From positions 62,001 to 126,000 of the forward strand of contig NZ_QARE02000013.1 in the NCBI RefSeq assembly GCF_003052515.2: 64,000 nt of DNA, written 5' to 3'. The notes below the pieces were generated by a model, which had not been told where the DNA came from, ran no database searches, and saw nothing but the letters and a program-made list of their open reading frames with translations. Numbering within the stretch: position 1 is the first letter of the stretch; each line of letters starts with the position of its first letter. The translations under genes and the position numbers were made by a program. The stretch comes from Pseudomonas sp. RIT409 (lineage in GTDB: Bacteria; Pseudomonadota; Gammaproteobacteria; Pseudomonadales; Pseudomonadaceae). This document shows positions 54,280-62,779 of this stretch, one piece after another.

Positions 54280-55974
54280 TCAGAAGCCCAGGCTCAGGTG
54301 TTCGGCAATGGGGCCCAGTGCCAGCGTCGGCAGAAACGTCAGGCCTCCCACCAGCAAGATGGTCACCATCAGCAGGGTGACGAACAGCGGGCCATGGGTC
54401 GGGAAACTGTTGAGGCCAAGGGGCGCGGTCTTTTTCGCGGCCAGGCTGCCGGCCAGTGCCAGCACGGGCAGGATGTAGCCGAAGCGACCGATGAACATCG
54501 CCAGGCTCAGCATCAGGTTGTGAAACAGGGTGTTGGCGCTGAATCCACCGAACGCCGAGCCGTTGTTCGCCGTGGCCGAGGTATAGGCGTAGAGCAGTTG
54601 ACTGAAACCATGAGGGCCGGGGTTGCTCACCGCGCCGGCAGGGCCGGGCAACGAGGCAGCCAGTGCACCGAACACCAGCACGCCGACCGGCATCACGATC
54701 AGGGTCGCGACCAGCAGTTTCACCTCTCGGGCTTGCAGCTTCTTGCCCAGGTATTCCGGCGTGCGTCCGATCATCAGCCCGGCGAGGAAGACCGCGATCA
54801 GGACATTCAGCAACATCCCGTAAAGGCCCGCCCCGACGCCACCGAAAATCACCTCGCCCACCATCATGTTGGCCAAGGCAATCATTCCAGACAGCGGGTT
54901 GAGGCTGTCGTGCATGCCGTTGACCGAGCCGTTGGATGCCGCGGTGGTGGTCGTCGCCCAAAGCACGGTGGCGGTCGTGCCGAAGCGCGTCTCCTTGCCT
55001 TCCATGGGCGCCGTCTGCTCGACACCCGCGATGTTCAATGCCGGGTTCGGTTGGTACTCGGCCCACAGCGCGACCGCGCCGCCGATCAGGAACAGCACGA
55101 GCATGCAGGCGATAATGGCGCGGCTCTGGCGCATGTCCTTGACGTAGTGGCCGAAGGTGAACACCAGCGCCACCGGGATCAGGATGATCGACACCAGCTC
55201 GAACAGGTTGCTCCAGGCGCTCGGGTTCTCGAACGGGTGCGCCGAGTTGACGCCGAAGAAGCCGCCGCCGTTGGTGCCCAATTGTTTGATTGCGATCTGG
55301 CTGGCGGCCGGGCCGAGGGGGATCGTCTGGTCGGCGCCTTGCAGGGTGACCGCGTCCACGTAATGAGCAAACGTCTGGGGCACTCCCTGCCACACCAGGA
55401 ACAGCGCCAACACCAGGCACAGCGGCAGCAGGCCGTAGAGGGTGGCGCGGGTCATGTCGGTCCAGAAATTACCCAGATGCTGAGTCGAGCGGCGCCCGAT
55501 GCCGCGACAGAACGCGACCAGCACGGCGATGCCAGTCGCGGCGCTGACGAAGTTCTGCACCGTCAGCCCAGCCATCTGGCTCAGGTAGCTCAGCGAGGCC
55601 TCACCGCTGTAGCTTTGCCAGTTGGTGTTGGTCACGAAGCTCATCGCCGTATTGAACGCCAGCGACCACTCCATCCCGGGAAGGCCTTGCGGGTTCAACG
55701 GCAGCGCGCCCTGAAACAGCAGAATGGCGAACAACACGGCAAACCCTGCCAGGTTGAATGCCAGCAAGGCCAAGGTGTAGGCCTTCCAGTTTTGTTCGAC
55801 GCTGGGGTCGACCCCCGACAATCGATAGCAGATGCGCTCGACCGGCCCCATCGCCGGACTCAGCCAAGTGCGCTGGCCCTCCATCACCTTATAAAAGAAA
55901 CGCCCCAGCAGCGGCGCGGGCACCAGCACCAAGGCGAAGAATGCGAGTAACAGCAGGTAGTCGTAACCGTGCAT
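54280..55974 (-). CDS. kdpA: Potassium-transporting ATPase K+-binding subunit KdpA
   Basis: This 564-residue K+-channel-like subunit has ten membrane helices and four selectivity-filter-like regions, including TNTNWQSY, GTNGGGFF, GRTPEYLG-adjacent segments and TATANNGSAF. ATG 55974 (MHGYDYLLLL) has GAGGAG 8 bases upstream; an upstream GTG at 55983 is too close to it. It follows kdpF directly. Confidence 0.96.
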   Translation of the reverse strand: MHGYDYLLLLAFFALVLVPAPLLGRFFYKVMEGQRTWLSPAMGPVERICYRLSGVDPSVEQNWKAYTLALLAFNLAGFAVLFAILLFQGALPLNPQGLPGMEWSLAFNTAMSFVTNTNWQSYSGEASLSYLSQMAGLTVQNFVSAATGIAVLVAFCRGIGRRSTQHLGNFWTDMTRATLYGLLPLCLVLALFLVWQGVPQTFAHYVDAVTLQGADQTIPLGPAASQIAIKQLGTNGGGFFGVNSAHPFENPSAWSNLFELVSIILIPVALVFTFGHYVKDMRQSRAIIACMLVLFLIGGAVALWAEYQPNPALNIAGVEQTAPMEGKETRFGTTATVLWATTTTAASNGSVNGMHDSLNPLSGMIALANMMVGEVIFGGVGAGLYGMLLNVLIAVFLAGLMIGRTPEYLGKKLQAREVKLLVATLIVMPVGVLVFGALAASLPGPAGAVSNPGPHGFSQLLYAYTSATANNGSAFGGFSANTLFHNLMLSLAMFIGRFGYILPVLALAGSLAAKKTAPLGLNSFPTHGPLFVTLLMVTILLVGGLTFLPTLALGPIAEHLSLGF

Positions 55975-55979
55975 GGTCG

Positions 55980-56075
55980 TCACTCCTCGACCCGGCCAGC
56001 ACGCAGCAGCGCCACCAGCAAGTACACGAACAATCCTGCTGCCAGCAGCAGAGACACCCCATCCAGAACGCTCAT
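55980..56075 (-). CDS. kdpF: KdpF small subunit
   Basis: This 31-residue single-helix protein (MSVLDGVSLLLAAG...) is too small for many gene finders. Its hydrophobic helix is followed by LLRAGRVEE, and its stop overlaps the kdpA start region. KdpF is a stabilising lipid-like subunit of the K+ pump. It is the first gene of the operon and is preceded by the candidate KdpE site. The helix composition and position match KdpF of other bacteria. Confidence 0.9.
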   Translation of the reverse strand: MSVLDGVSLLLAAGLFVYLLVALLRAGRVEE

Positions 56076-56160
56076 GAAAAACTCTCCGTCATACGGCGAT
56101 TACCGTGTGGGAATTGTCTTCATGAGCGGTGTAAAGGAACGAGATCGGGGACGGAGGCCT

Positions 56161-56182
56161 CGCATAAAGAAAGTGTAAAAAT
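56161..56182 (-). promoter_or_regulatory. Candidate KdpE operator upstream of kdpF
   Basis: On the minus strand the site reads ATTTTTACACTTTCTTTATG, an AT-rich pair resembling the E. coli KdpE site (TTTATAC..TTTACA). It lies about 90 bp upstream of the kdpF start and 40 bp beyond the AI-2E gene end. Similarity is judged by eye. Confidence 0.45.
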
Positions 56183-56221
56183 TACTTGGCGACAAACCAA
56201 TTCAGGGGGCGATCGGGGGCT

Positions 56222-57274
56222 TTACTTGGGCAATTGTCGGGCACGGCTGTCGCCGGCCCAATCCAGCAACAAACTGTAGGCCACCGCCAGCAAGGTCGGG
56301 CCAATGAACAGGCCAATGAAGCCGAACGCCAGCAAGCCACCGAACACCCCCAGCAGCACGATCACCAGCGGCAGGTTGCCGCCCCGGCTGATCAGGTAGG
56401 GCTTGAGCACGTTATCGACCCCGCTCACGATGAACGTGCCCCACAAGCCGAGGAACACTGCCATGCCGTATTCGCCCCTCCACGCCAACCACGCCGTGGC
56501 AGGGATCCAGATCAGTGGCGGCCCCATTGGCACCAGGCTCAACAGGAAGGTTCCGATCCCGAGCACCAGCGCACCCGGCACGCCTGCAATCAGAAAGCCG
56601 ATCAGGGCCAGAATCGCCTGGGCTGCTGCCGTGCCGATCACTCCGTTCACGACGCGCTGCACCGTGCCTGCCACCAGATCGAGGTAATACTGCGCCCGGT
56701 CGCCGATCAGGCGCTCCAACAGGCTCAGCACGAACGCCTCCAGGCGAGGCCCATCGCGGTAGAAGAAAAACACGAAAACGATACTCAGCGTCAGTTCGAG
56801 CATGCCGCTGCCGATTTGCGCGCTGCGCGCCAGCAGCCAATTACCCATCTGACCCAGATAGGGCTTGAGACTGGCCAGCATCGCAGCGCCCTGCTGGTCG
56901 ATGGTGTTCCAGTAACCCACCAGTCGCTCGCCTACGAACGGCAGGCTGCCCAGCCAGACGGGCGGATCCGGCAAGCCGTCCACCTGTACATCGCGGATGA
57001 AGGCCGTGGCATCACGGACGTGATCGGCCAGGTTGAACCCGAGCCAGACCAGCGGTGCGGCCACCAGCAACATCCAGCCAAGGGTCAGAATGCCTGCTGC
57101 CAGCGATTCGCGACCGTTGAACCATCGCGTCAACAAACGCATCAACGGCCAACTGGCATAGGCCAGTACGGCTCCCCAGAACAGGGCCGACCAAAACGGC
57201 GCCATGACCCACAGACAGGCGCCAAGCAGCGCCAGCAGCAGGATCTGGACCAACAGGCGATCGTTATTGAGCAT
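56222..57274 (-). CDS. AI-2E family transporter (PerM-like)
   Basis: This 350-residue membrane protein has about seven to eight hydrophobic segments in two groups and a central soluble region, matching the AI-2E/YdiK-PerM family, which includes Na+/H+ antiporters and the putative AI-2 exporter TqsA. It is upstream of kdpFABC on the same strand, but the 146-bp spacer with the KdpE-like site argues for a separate transcript. Substrate not predictable. Confidence 0.87.
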   Translation of the reverse strand: MLNNDRLLVQILLLALLGACLWVMAPFWSALFWGAVLAYASWPLMRLLTRWFNGRESLAAGILTLGWMLLVAAPLVWLGFNLADHVRDATAFIRDVQVDGLPDPPVWLGSLPFVGERLVGYWNTIDQQGAAMLASLKPYLGQMGNWLLARSAQIGSGMLELTLSIVFVFFFYRDGPRLEAFVLSLLERLIGDRAQYYLDLVAGTVQRVVNGVIGTAAAQAILALIGFLIAGVPGALVLGIGTFLLSLVPMGPPLIWIPATAWLAWRGEYGMAVFLGLWGTFIVSGVDNVLKPYLISRGGNLPLVIVLLGVFGGLLAFGFIGLFIGPTLLAVAYSLLLDWAGDSRARQLPK

Positions 57275-57391
57275 GAATCATTCCGTACAAATGGAAACAG
57301 GAAACGGAAGCATAACGGCGAACATCACCGCGCGCCTTATTCCGACCGCAGGCTCATTGAACTCCCCGAGACGCACGGGACTGCCGCGTGC

Positions 57392-58219
57392 TCAACGGAT
57401 GAGCTCGACCACCAGTCCCTGAGTGGGCTTGTTCCCGGATTCCAGCCGCGCACCCCGGACGCCTTTGTCGATCAACGCCTGCCGCCATGCCTCGCTCGTC
57501 GGCCCGGAAAGGATCACCCGCAGTGCACTGTCCAGGTTCAAGCCCCTCGACAACAGGGTTATCCAAGGCTCTCTGGGTTCGCCCTTGAGCATGGAAAGGT
57601 CAAGATCCCCGGAGCTTTTCAGCTCACGCAGAAGGGTCGCCGACGTGGGCAGCAACTCACCCAAGGGCGCATCGGCCTGAAACTCCTCGACGTGCAACAT
57701 GGCCCTGCGATTGCCACGGGTGATGCTGTAGAGCGCCACCAGCGTGTCACTGTCCGGCGCCATACGCAGCAGCAAATAGGCCTGTCCATTGTCGGCACCG
57801 TACAGCCGGGCGTTGCCGAATACCTCATTGGCCCACAGACTGCTTTCACCGCAATCACGTGCCTGGCACCAGAACAACAGTTGCGCGCCCTGTTGCTGAA
57901 ATGCTTCGCGGGCGGCCGTGAACGCCTCGTCGGCGGAACGCTCCGGCGGTAATTGATAGGTCACGGAACGGCTGGTGCCTCGGGAAGCCACCTGGCCATC
58001 GAAGCGCAATTGGCCACTGATCTTGCGAATCGAGCCGAGAGGGATGATGCGTTCCTGGCTCGTGGCAGGTTTGTAGTCGACGATTTCTGCGTCGGTGGGG
58101 CGCGGAAGATTGGGAAAATCCTGACTGCCGGCGACATCCGCCGCCAGACCGGTCGTGACGTAGCCAGCCAAGCCCAGCAGCCAGCCAAGCGAGCACGCAA
58201 AACGCTTGGACGCCCTCAT
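57392..58219 (-). CDS. DUF4892 domain-containing exported protein
   Basis: This 275-residue precursor has a signal peptide (~1-27, ending TTGLAADV) and a mature region starting SQDFPNLPRPTDAEIVDYKPA that matches the DUF4892 family of proteobacterial envelope proteins. Two cysteines (FWCQARDCGES) likely form a disulfide. The ATG at 58219 has weak upstream Shine-Dalgarno. Function unknown. Confidence 0.85.
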   Translation of the reverse strand: MRASKRFACSLGWLLGLAGYVTTGLAADVAGSQDFPNLPRPTDAEIVDYKPATSQERIIPLGSIRKISGQLRFDGQVASRGTSRSVTYQLPPERSADEAFTAAREAFQQQGAQLLFWCQARDCGESSLWANEVFGNARLYGADNGQAYLLLRMAPDSDTLVALYSITRGNRRAMLHVEEFQADAPLGELLPTSATLLRELKSSGDLDLSMLKGEPREPWITLLSRGLNLDSALRVILSGPTSEAWRQALIDKGVRGARLESGNKPTQGLVVELIR

Positions 58220-58351
58220 GGGCGCGTCATCGAAGGGGACAGCAGGACGGCAAGGGGGCGCAGTCCGGGGCAGCAAAGCAGGTGTGAGCGGTGGTCCATC
58301 GGGCAGTCTCCTGTTTCAACCCGCTCAGCCTCGGCAGTTGCGCTGCTCAAG

Positions 58352-59206
58352 TCAAGGAACGGTGAAGAACCGATTGAAACAGTCTGCAACAGAGGCCGCA
58401 CCCGCCTCGTCATTCAAATGCAGATGATGGCCGCCCGGCAGGACAGTCACGCCGAACGGCACGCTGCCCAGCAATGACGTGTTCTGCGCCAGCATGCCCG
58501 AATCGGCGACGATCAGGTGCACAGGACAACGAATGGCATGGACGAAGGAAAGCGCCTGGACCCGGGTCATGCGCATCGCCGATGGCAAAGTCAGTCGACT
58601 GTCGCTGCGCCAGGTGTAACCGCCCGGCACGGGCATCAGGCCCCGTTGGGCAAGAAGCTCGGCGGCCTCGCGACTCACCGCCACCCTTCCCTTCATTCGG
58701 GCCTCGATCGCCTGATCCATCTGCGCATACACCGGTTTGCGCTTGCCGGATTGAGCCAGTTGCGCCGTCAGCGCAGCCCCCATGCGCTCGGCGGCTGTTT
58801 CCGGCTCGCCAAGAAGAGGCATCAGGCCATCGATGAGCGCCAAACGTTCGATGCGGTCCGGCACCGACCCGGCGAGAATCACCGAAACGATGGCGCCCAG
58901 CGAGTGCCCCATCAGCGAGAAGCGCTCCCAGCCCATCTGCTGCGCCACGTGCAGTACATCGTGGGCATAATCGGGCAGCCCGTAGCCCGCCCCCGCTGGC
59001 CGATGGTCCGAATGCCCGTGCCCGGCCATGTCCAGCGCCAACAGGCGAAGACCTTTGAGCTTCGGCGCAAGGCGAGCGAAGCTGTTCGCGTTGTCCAGCC
59101 AGCCGTGCAAGGCAATGACCGGCTGACCGTCCTGCGGGCCGAACAGATGGGCGGCCAGCTCGATATGGGGCAGGCTCAAACGTATTTCTTCGACCGCACA
59201 GCTCAT
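58352..59206 (-). CDS. Alpha/beta hydrolase
   Basis: This is a 284-residue protein. The alpha/beta-hydrolase fold has HGW oxyanion segment, nucleophile Ser in GHSLGAIVS and the final His in LPGGHHLHL. It starts 4 bp inside the preceding hydrolase gene (59203-59206), so the two are translationally coupled. It resembles general esterase/epoxide-hydrolase-like enzymes; substrate unknown. Confidence 0.88.
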   Translation of the reverse strand: MSCAVEEIRLSLPHIELAAHLFGPQDGQPVIALHGWLDNANSFARLAPKLKGLRLLALDMAGHGHSDHRPAGAGYGLPDYAHDVLHVAQQMGWERFSLMGHSLGAIVSVILAGSVPDRIERLALIDGLMPLLGEPETAAERMGAALTAQLAQSGKRKPVYAQMDQAIEARMKGRVAVSREAAELLAQRGLMPVPGGYTWRSDSRLTLPSAMRMTRVQALSFVHAIRCPVHLIVADSGMLAQNTSLLGSVPFGVTVLPGGHHLHLNDEAGAASVADCFNRFFTVP

Positions 59207-60036
59207 GCGCCCACTCGCCGCTGGGGTGGTACCTGCGCAGCGGCAGGTTCGAGCGCGGCCCAACGGGAAAACAGGGCTTTGAGCATCTTCGCGGTGTCTT
59301 CGGGATGTTCCAGCGGGAACATATGCCCGCCAGGTACCGAAAGGTACACTCCCCCGCGCATACGTTTGACGGGCAACGCATGATGACGCCGGACCACATC
59401 GCTGCGCTCCCCCCGGACCATCGCCAACGGGACGCGAAGGTGGCGAGCAACGCCAGGGCTGGTGTGCGGTACGCTGCGGTAAATGCTGATTTCCGTGGCC
59501 GGGTCGAAACGCAGGCGCAGTTGCTCACCGTCCGGTTGCAAACCGTGCAACAGATAGGCTTCGAAACATTCGGGGTCGAAGCGACGGAACAGGGTCTTCC
59601 CGGAAAAGTAATGCCGGGCAGCGTCCAGATCGCTGAATACCTCACGACGGCCCAGCGTCCGGCCTGCCGGGGTGATGCGGTCAATGAAACCGAAACGCTT
59701 GGCCGCGCGGATCATCCATTGATCGAAGCGGGTCAGCACCGGCGAATCGAGCATCACCACCCCACGGTACAGTTCCGGATGCCGCAACGCGGCGTGGTAA
59801 TGAAGCACGCCGCCCAGCGAGTGGCCCACTCCCCACACGGGGTACGGTTGTTCACGAAGGTGGTGAATCAACTCGTCCACCAAATTCGGCCAGTTATCAC
59901 TGACCGGAAACCGTGGATCATGGGCATGCTGCGCAAGATGGGTGACCTCGAACTCATCTCCCAGCGCCGCGAACAACTTGCCGTAGGTGGCCGACGGGAA
60001 GCCGTTCGCGTGGGCGAAAAACACGTGTTGAGTCAT
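59203..60036 (-). CDS. Alpha/beta hydrolase
   Basis: This is a 277-residue protein. It begins QHVFFAHANGFPS, with the nucleophile in GVGHSLGGVL and the C-terminal His in SVPGGHMFPLEHP, matching the MhpC/BioH-like hydrolase fold. It precedes the second hydrolase with a 4-bp overlap. Low similarity between the two suggests distinct substrates rather than a tandem duplication. Confidence 0.88.
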   Translation of the reverse strand: MTQHVFFAHANGFPSATYGKLFAALGDEFEVTHLAQHAHDPRFPVSDNWPNLVDELIHHLREQPYPVWGVGHSLGGVLHYHAALRHPELYRGVVMLDSPVLTRFDQWMIRAAKRFGFIDRITPAGRTLGRREVFSDLDAARHYFSGKTLFRRFDPECFEAYLLHGLQPDGEQLRLRFDPATEISIYRSVPHTSPGVARHLRVPLAMVRGERSDVVRRHHALPVKRMRGGVYLSVPGGHMFPLEHPEDTAKMLKALFSRWAALEPAAAQVPPQRRVGA

Positions 60037-60146
60037 GCCTGCACATCCAGAGACCGTGATCAGGCTGCAATTGTGGGCGTGAGCCTGACACAGCGGCAAT
60101 GACCGGAACTGCCATCGGGGATGACACTCCGGTCACAGCGGGAGTT

Positions 60147-60590
60147 TTAACGCGCAGGGGGCTGTTCACCCAAAGGCACGACCGCCACGGTCAATCGTGA
60201 AATACAACTGGCCTTGCCCTCATCGCTGGTCAGGCGGATATCCCAGACGTGAGTCGTGCGGCCGATATGCACCGGATGCGCTACGGCCGTAACCCGACCC
60301 GTGCGCAGACCGCGCAGGTGGTTGGCGTTGATTTCGAGCCCGACGCAGAAGTACTTGGCGGGGTCGATGACCAAGTAGCTGGCGGACGAGCCGACGGTCT
60401 CCGCCAGCACTACCGACGCCCCGCCGTGCAGCAGGCCATAGGGTTGGTGTGTCCGGTGGTCGACCACCATGCTGGCAGTGAGAGACTGGTCGTCGAACGC
60501 CTCGAAACGGATATCCAGCAGCTCACCAATGGTGTTTCTCTGCATGGCGTTGAGTGCGTCGAGATCGGGGGTGTCGTGCCATAGGCTCAT
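60147..60590 (-). CDS. Hotdog-fold thioesterase (YdiI/MenI-like)
   Basis: This 147-residue protein closely follows the YdiI pattern: ALNAM, GLLHGGASVVLAE with the hotdog catalytic Glu, GLEINANH and ISRLTVAVVP. E. coli YdiI acts on 1,4-dihydroxy-2-naphthoyl-CoA; pseudomonads usually lack menaquinone, so a general acyl-CoA thioesterase role is more likely here. It is upstream of sixA, with a 76-bp gap between the sixA region and this gene. Confidence 0.85.
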   Translation of the reverse strand: MSLWHDTPDLDALNAMQRNTIGELLDIRFEAFDDQSLTASMVVDHRTHQPYGLLHGGASVVLAETVGSSASYLVIDPAKYFCVGLEINANHLRGLRTGRVTAVAHPVHIGRTTHVWDIRLTSDEGKASCISRLTVAVVPLGEQPPAR

Positions 60591-60666
60591 GGGGTTTCCT
60601 TTTTATTAAATAGTCCACTGTTGAACGGCTTTCACAGAAGAACATCATCTGCCGGGCCGAGGCGCA

Positions 60667-61125
60667 TCACCCCGGATGCCGCAGACCGATCAGGTTCATC
60701 GCCCCCGCCAGCGGAAAGTCGGCTTCCAGTTCGGCAAGGCTTGCGGTGTGCATCCCGGCAGGCTGCTGCACATGGCCATGCACGGCCAGACTGATCAACG
60801 AGCCCACCAGCGGCTGATGGCTGACCAGCAGTACATCGTCCGGTGCGTACAGGTCCAGGTTGTCCAGCGCCTGGCGCGGATCGCTGTCCGGTGTGAGCCA
60901 GGGCACGGTGACCACGGCATCCGCGAACCCCAGGGCCTGACGGACGCGTTCGGCAGTCTGCTGCGCCCTGACATAGGGGCTGGCAATGATCCAGCGCAAG
61001 GGCTCGCCGAGCAGATGCGCCGCGCTGGCGAGCACCTCCTGGCAGCCGTTGGCGGTCAGCTCCCGTTCGGCGTCGGTACGGGCCCGGTACTGCGCCTCCC
61101 CATGGCGCAGAATCCACACTTTCAT
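60667..61125 (-). CDS. sixA: Phosphohistidine phosphatase SixA
   Basis: This 152-residue histidine phosphatase has LRHGEA with catalytic His8 and the second His in LVSHQPLVG. SixA dephosphorylates Hpt domains, or NPr of the nitrogen PTS. It overlaps the DUF4389 gene by 4 bp and ends the gpsA-DUF4389-sixA operon. Confidence 0.93.
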   Translation of the reverse strand: MKVWILRHGEAQYRARTDAERELTANGCQEVLASAAHLLGEPLRWIIASPYVRAQQTAERVRQALGFADAVVTVPWLTPDSDPRQALDNLDLYAPDDVLLVSHQPLVGSLISLAVHGHVQQPAGMHTASLAELEADFPLAGAMNLIGLRHPG

Positions 61126-61466
61126 AGCTTGGGTTCCTCGTCACGCACCGGGTGCGCTGCGGCAGGCACGGTGTGCGGTGCTTCGCCTTCCGGTGGGCGT
61201 GGAGTCGGCCAGTCGGCGAACGGCCAGGGCTTCTGATCGGTATGGAACGTGCCAAACCGGCCGATTTGAGCCATGAACTGGCTCAGGCTGTCGCCAAACG
61301 ACATCAGGCTCAGGCTTGGCGCGCCGTAGAACAGCCGGTACGCCAGCTGCACCAGCACCACCACCCCCAGCACGATCACCGCCACCTCCCACACCACAAC
61401 AAAGAGCAGCATCCATACGATGCGCAGGAGGATCGATTCGTGCTGCTTGAATTTCGATTCGTTCAC
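61122..61466 (-). CDS. DUF4389 membrane protein
   Basis: This 114-residue protein has one or two N-terminal hydrophobic helices (MLLFVVVWEVAVIVLGVVVLVQLAYRLFYG) and a Pro-rich cytoplasmic tail. DUF4389 proteins are conserved in gammaproteobacteria with unknown function. It lies between gpsA (24 bp) and sixA (4-bp overlap), so co-expression is expected. Confidence 0.85.
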   Translation of the reverse strand: MNESKFKQHESILLRIVWMLLFVVVWEVAVIVLGVVVLVQLAYRLFYGAPSLSLMSFGDSLSQFMAQIGRFGTFHTDQKPWPFADWPTPRPPEGEAPHTVPAAAHPVRDEEPKL

Positions 61467-61490
61467 GGGCTTCTCCAGAGAAGAGAGGGA

Positions 61491-62516
61491 TCAGTTGAAA
61501 TCGCCGGTCGAAATGAAGTCGACGTCGGTTTTGGGCTCGGCGCGCATCAACAACTCGATGACCTGCTCCAGCGTCCGGCCTTCGAAAAGAATCGCATGCA
61601 GTCCTGCCACCAAGGGCATATACACCTGAAGCTCCTGGGCTTTGGCCTTGAGCACCTTGAGCGTATTGACACCCTCGGCAACTTCGCCCAGCCGGGTCAC
61701 TGCTTCGTCCAGCGAGAGCCCTTGGCCCAAAGCGAAGCCGACCTGGTAATTGCGGCTCTTGGGCGACGAGCAGGTCACGATCAGATCGCCGACGCCCGCA
61801 AGGCCGAGAAAGGTCATGGGGTTGGCGCCCTGACTGACGGCGAAGCGGGTCATTTCAGCCAGGGCGCGGGTAATCAGCATGCTCTTGGTGTTCTCCCCCA
61901 TCCCCAGCGCCACCGCCATGCCCGCAATGATGGCGTAAACGTTCTTCAGCGCGCCGCCGAGCTCGACACCAAATCGGTCGGCGCTGGCGTAGACCCTGAA
62001 AGTGCGGCCATGCAGCGCGGCCTGGACCGCCTGGCACAATGCTTCGTCTTCACTGGCCACCACCGTTGCGGTCAGCGCATGTTCGGCAATCTCACGGGCC
62101 AGATTCGGCCCGGACAGCACCCCGATGCGAGCATTCGGGGCGATGTCTTCGAGAATCTCGCTCATCAGCTTGAACGTCTGGGCTTCGATGCCCTTGGTCA
62201 GGCTGACCAGCATCTTGCCGGTCAACCGCTGGACATGGGGGGTCAACACGCTGCGCAGCGCACTGGACGGCAGCGCAACGAAGATCAGTTGACTCTGGCT
62301 CAGAACGCTCTGCAGGTCAGTCACCGGCTCGACGGCCTCGAGCACCTTGATGCCCTTGAGGTAACGCGGATTCTCGCGGTTCACGCGAATCGCCTCGGCC
62401 TGCTCGGGGTCGCGCATCCACTGCAGGACCCGGTGGCCATTGCCGGCCAGCAGGTTGGCCACGGCGGTGCCGAAACTGCCACCACCCAAAACGGCGATCG
62501 GTTGCTGTTGGGTCAT
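61491..62516 (-). CDS. gpsA: Glycerol-3-phosphate dehydrogenase [NAD(P)+]
   Basis: This 341-residue cytoplasmic enzyme converts dihydroxyacetone phosphate to glycerol-3-phosphate for phospholipid synthesis. The Rossmann loop GGGSFGTAVAN, the LVSLTKGI segment, and the GVELGGALKNVYAIIAGM active-site block are present. ATG 62516 (MTQQQPIAVLG) was chosen; a longer frame adds four residues. First gene of the gpsA-DUF4389-sixA operon. Confidence 0.96.
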   Translation of the reverse strand: MTQQQPIAVLGGGSFGTAVANLLAGNGHRVLQWMRDPEQAEAIRVNRENPRYLKGIKVLEAVEPVTDLQSVLSQSQLIFVALPSSALRSVLTPHVQRLTGKMLVSLTKGIEAQTFKLMSEILEDIAPNARIGVLSGPNLAREIAEHALTATVVASEDEALCQAVQAALHGRTFRVYASADRFGVELGGALKNVYAIIAGMAVALGMGENTKSMLITRALAEMTRFAVSQGANPMTFLGLAGVGDLIVTCSSPKSRNYQVGFALGQGLSLDEAVTRLGEVAEGVNTLKVLKAKAQELQVYMPLVAGLHAILFEGRTLEQVIELLMRAEPKTDVDFISTGDFN

Positions 62517-62779
62517 AAAACCATCCATCTAGAGCCATCGAAACTGGCGATGGCAGCATTATACGGAGCGCCGGGCTCGCCACCAGCGGCAAAACACGCT
62601 CCCACGGATCAGATAGCAAGCACCCTACTCTTCACGAGGAAAATCCCGACGGCTCGGTTAAGATGCGCGCTCCGAGTGAAAATTCCACCCCGCCGCCGAT
62701 GAGCTATCGTAAGAGCGCTTTCAATGAGAATCGTACCCACGATGACCTGTGAGACACCCTTGACCTCGGGAGTCCGGCT

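Noticed and set aside
52143..54380. 745-codon reading frame opposite kdpB
   Set aside because: It is antisense to a gene with complete P-type ATPase motifs; composition is Gln/His/Arg-rich with no family pattern, a GC-codon shadow.
54148..55950. 600-codon reading frame opposite kdpA
   Set aside because: Antisense to kdpA, highly enriched in Gln, Arg and His, no motif and no ribosome binding site.
56186..57952. 588-codon reading frame opposite the AI-2E and DUF4892 genes
   Set aside because: It spans two well-supported genes on the other strand and has shadow composition.
61152..62702. 516-codon reading frame opposite gpsA and DUF4389
   Set aside because: Antisense to gpsA; no recognizable domain.
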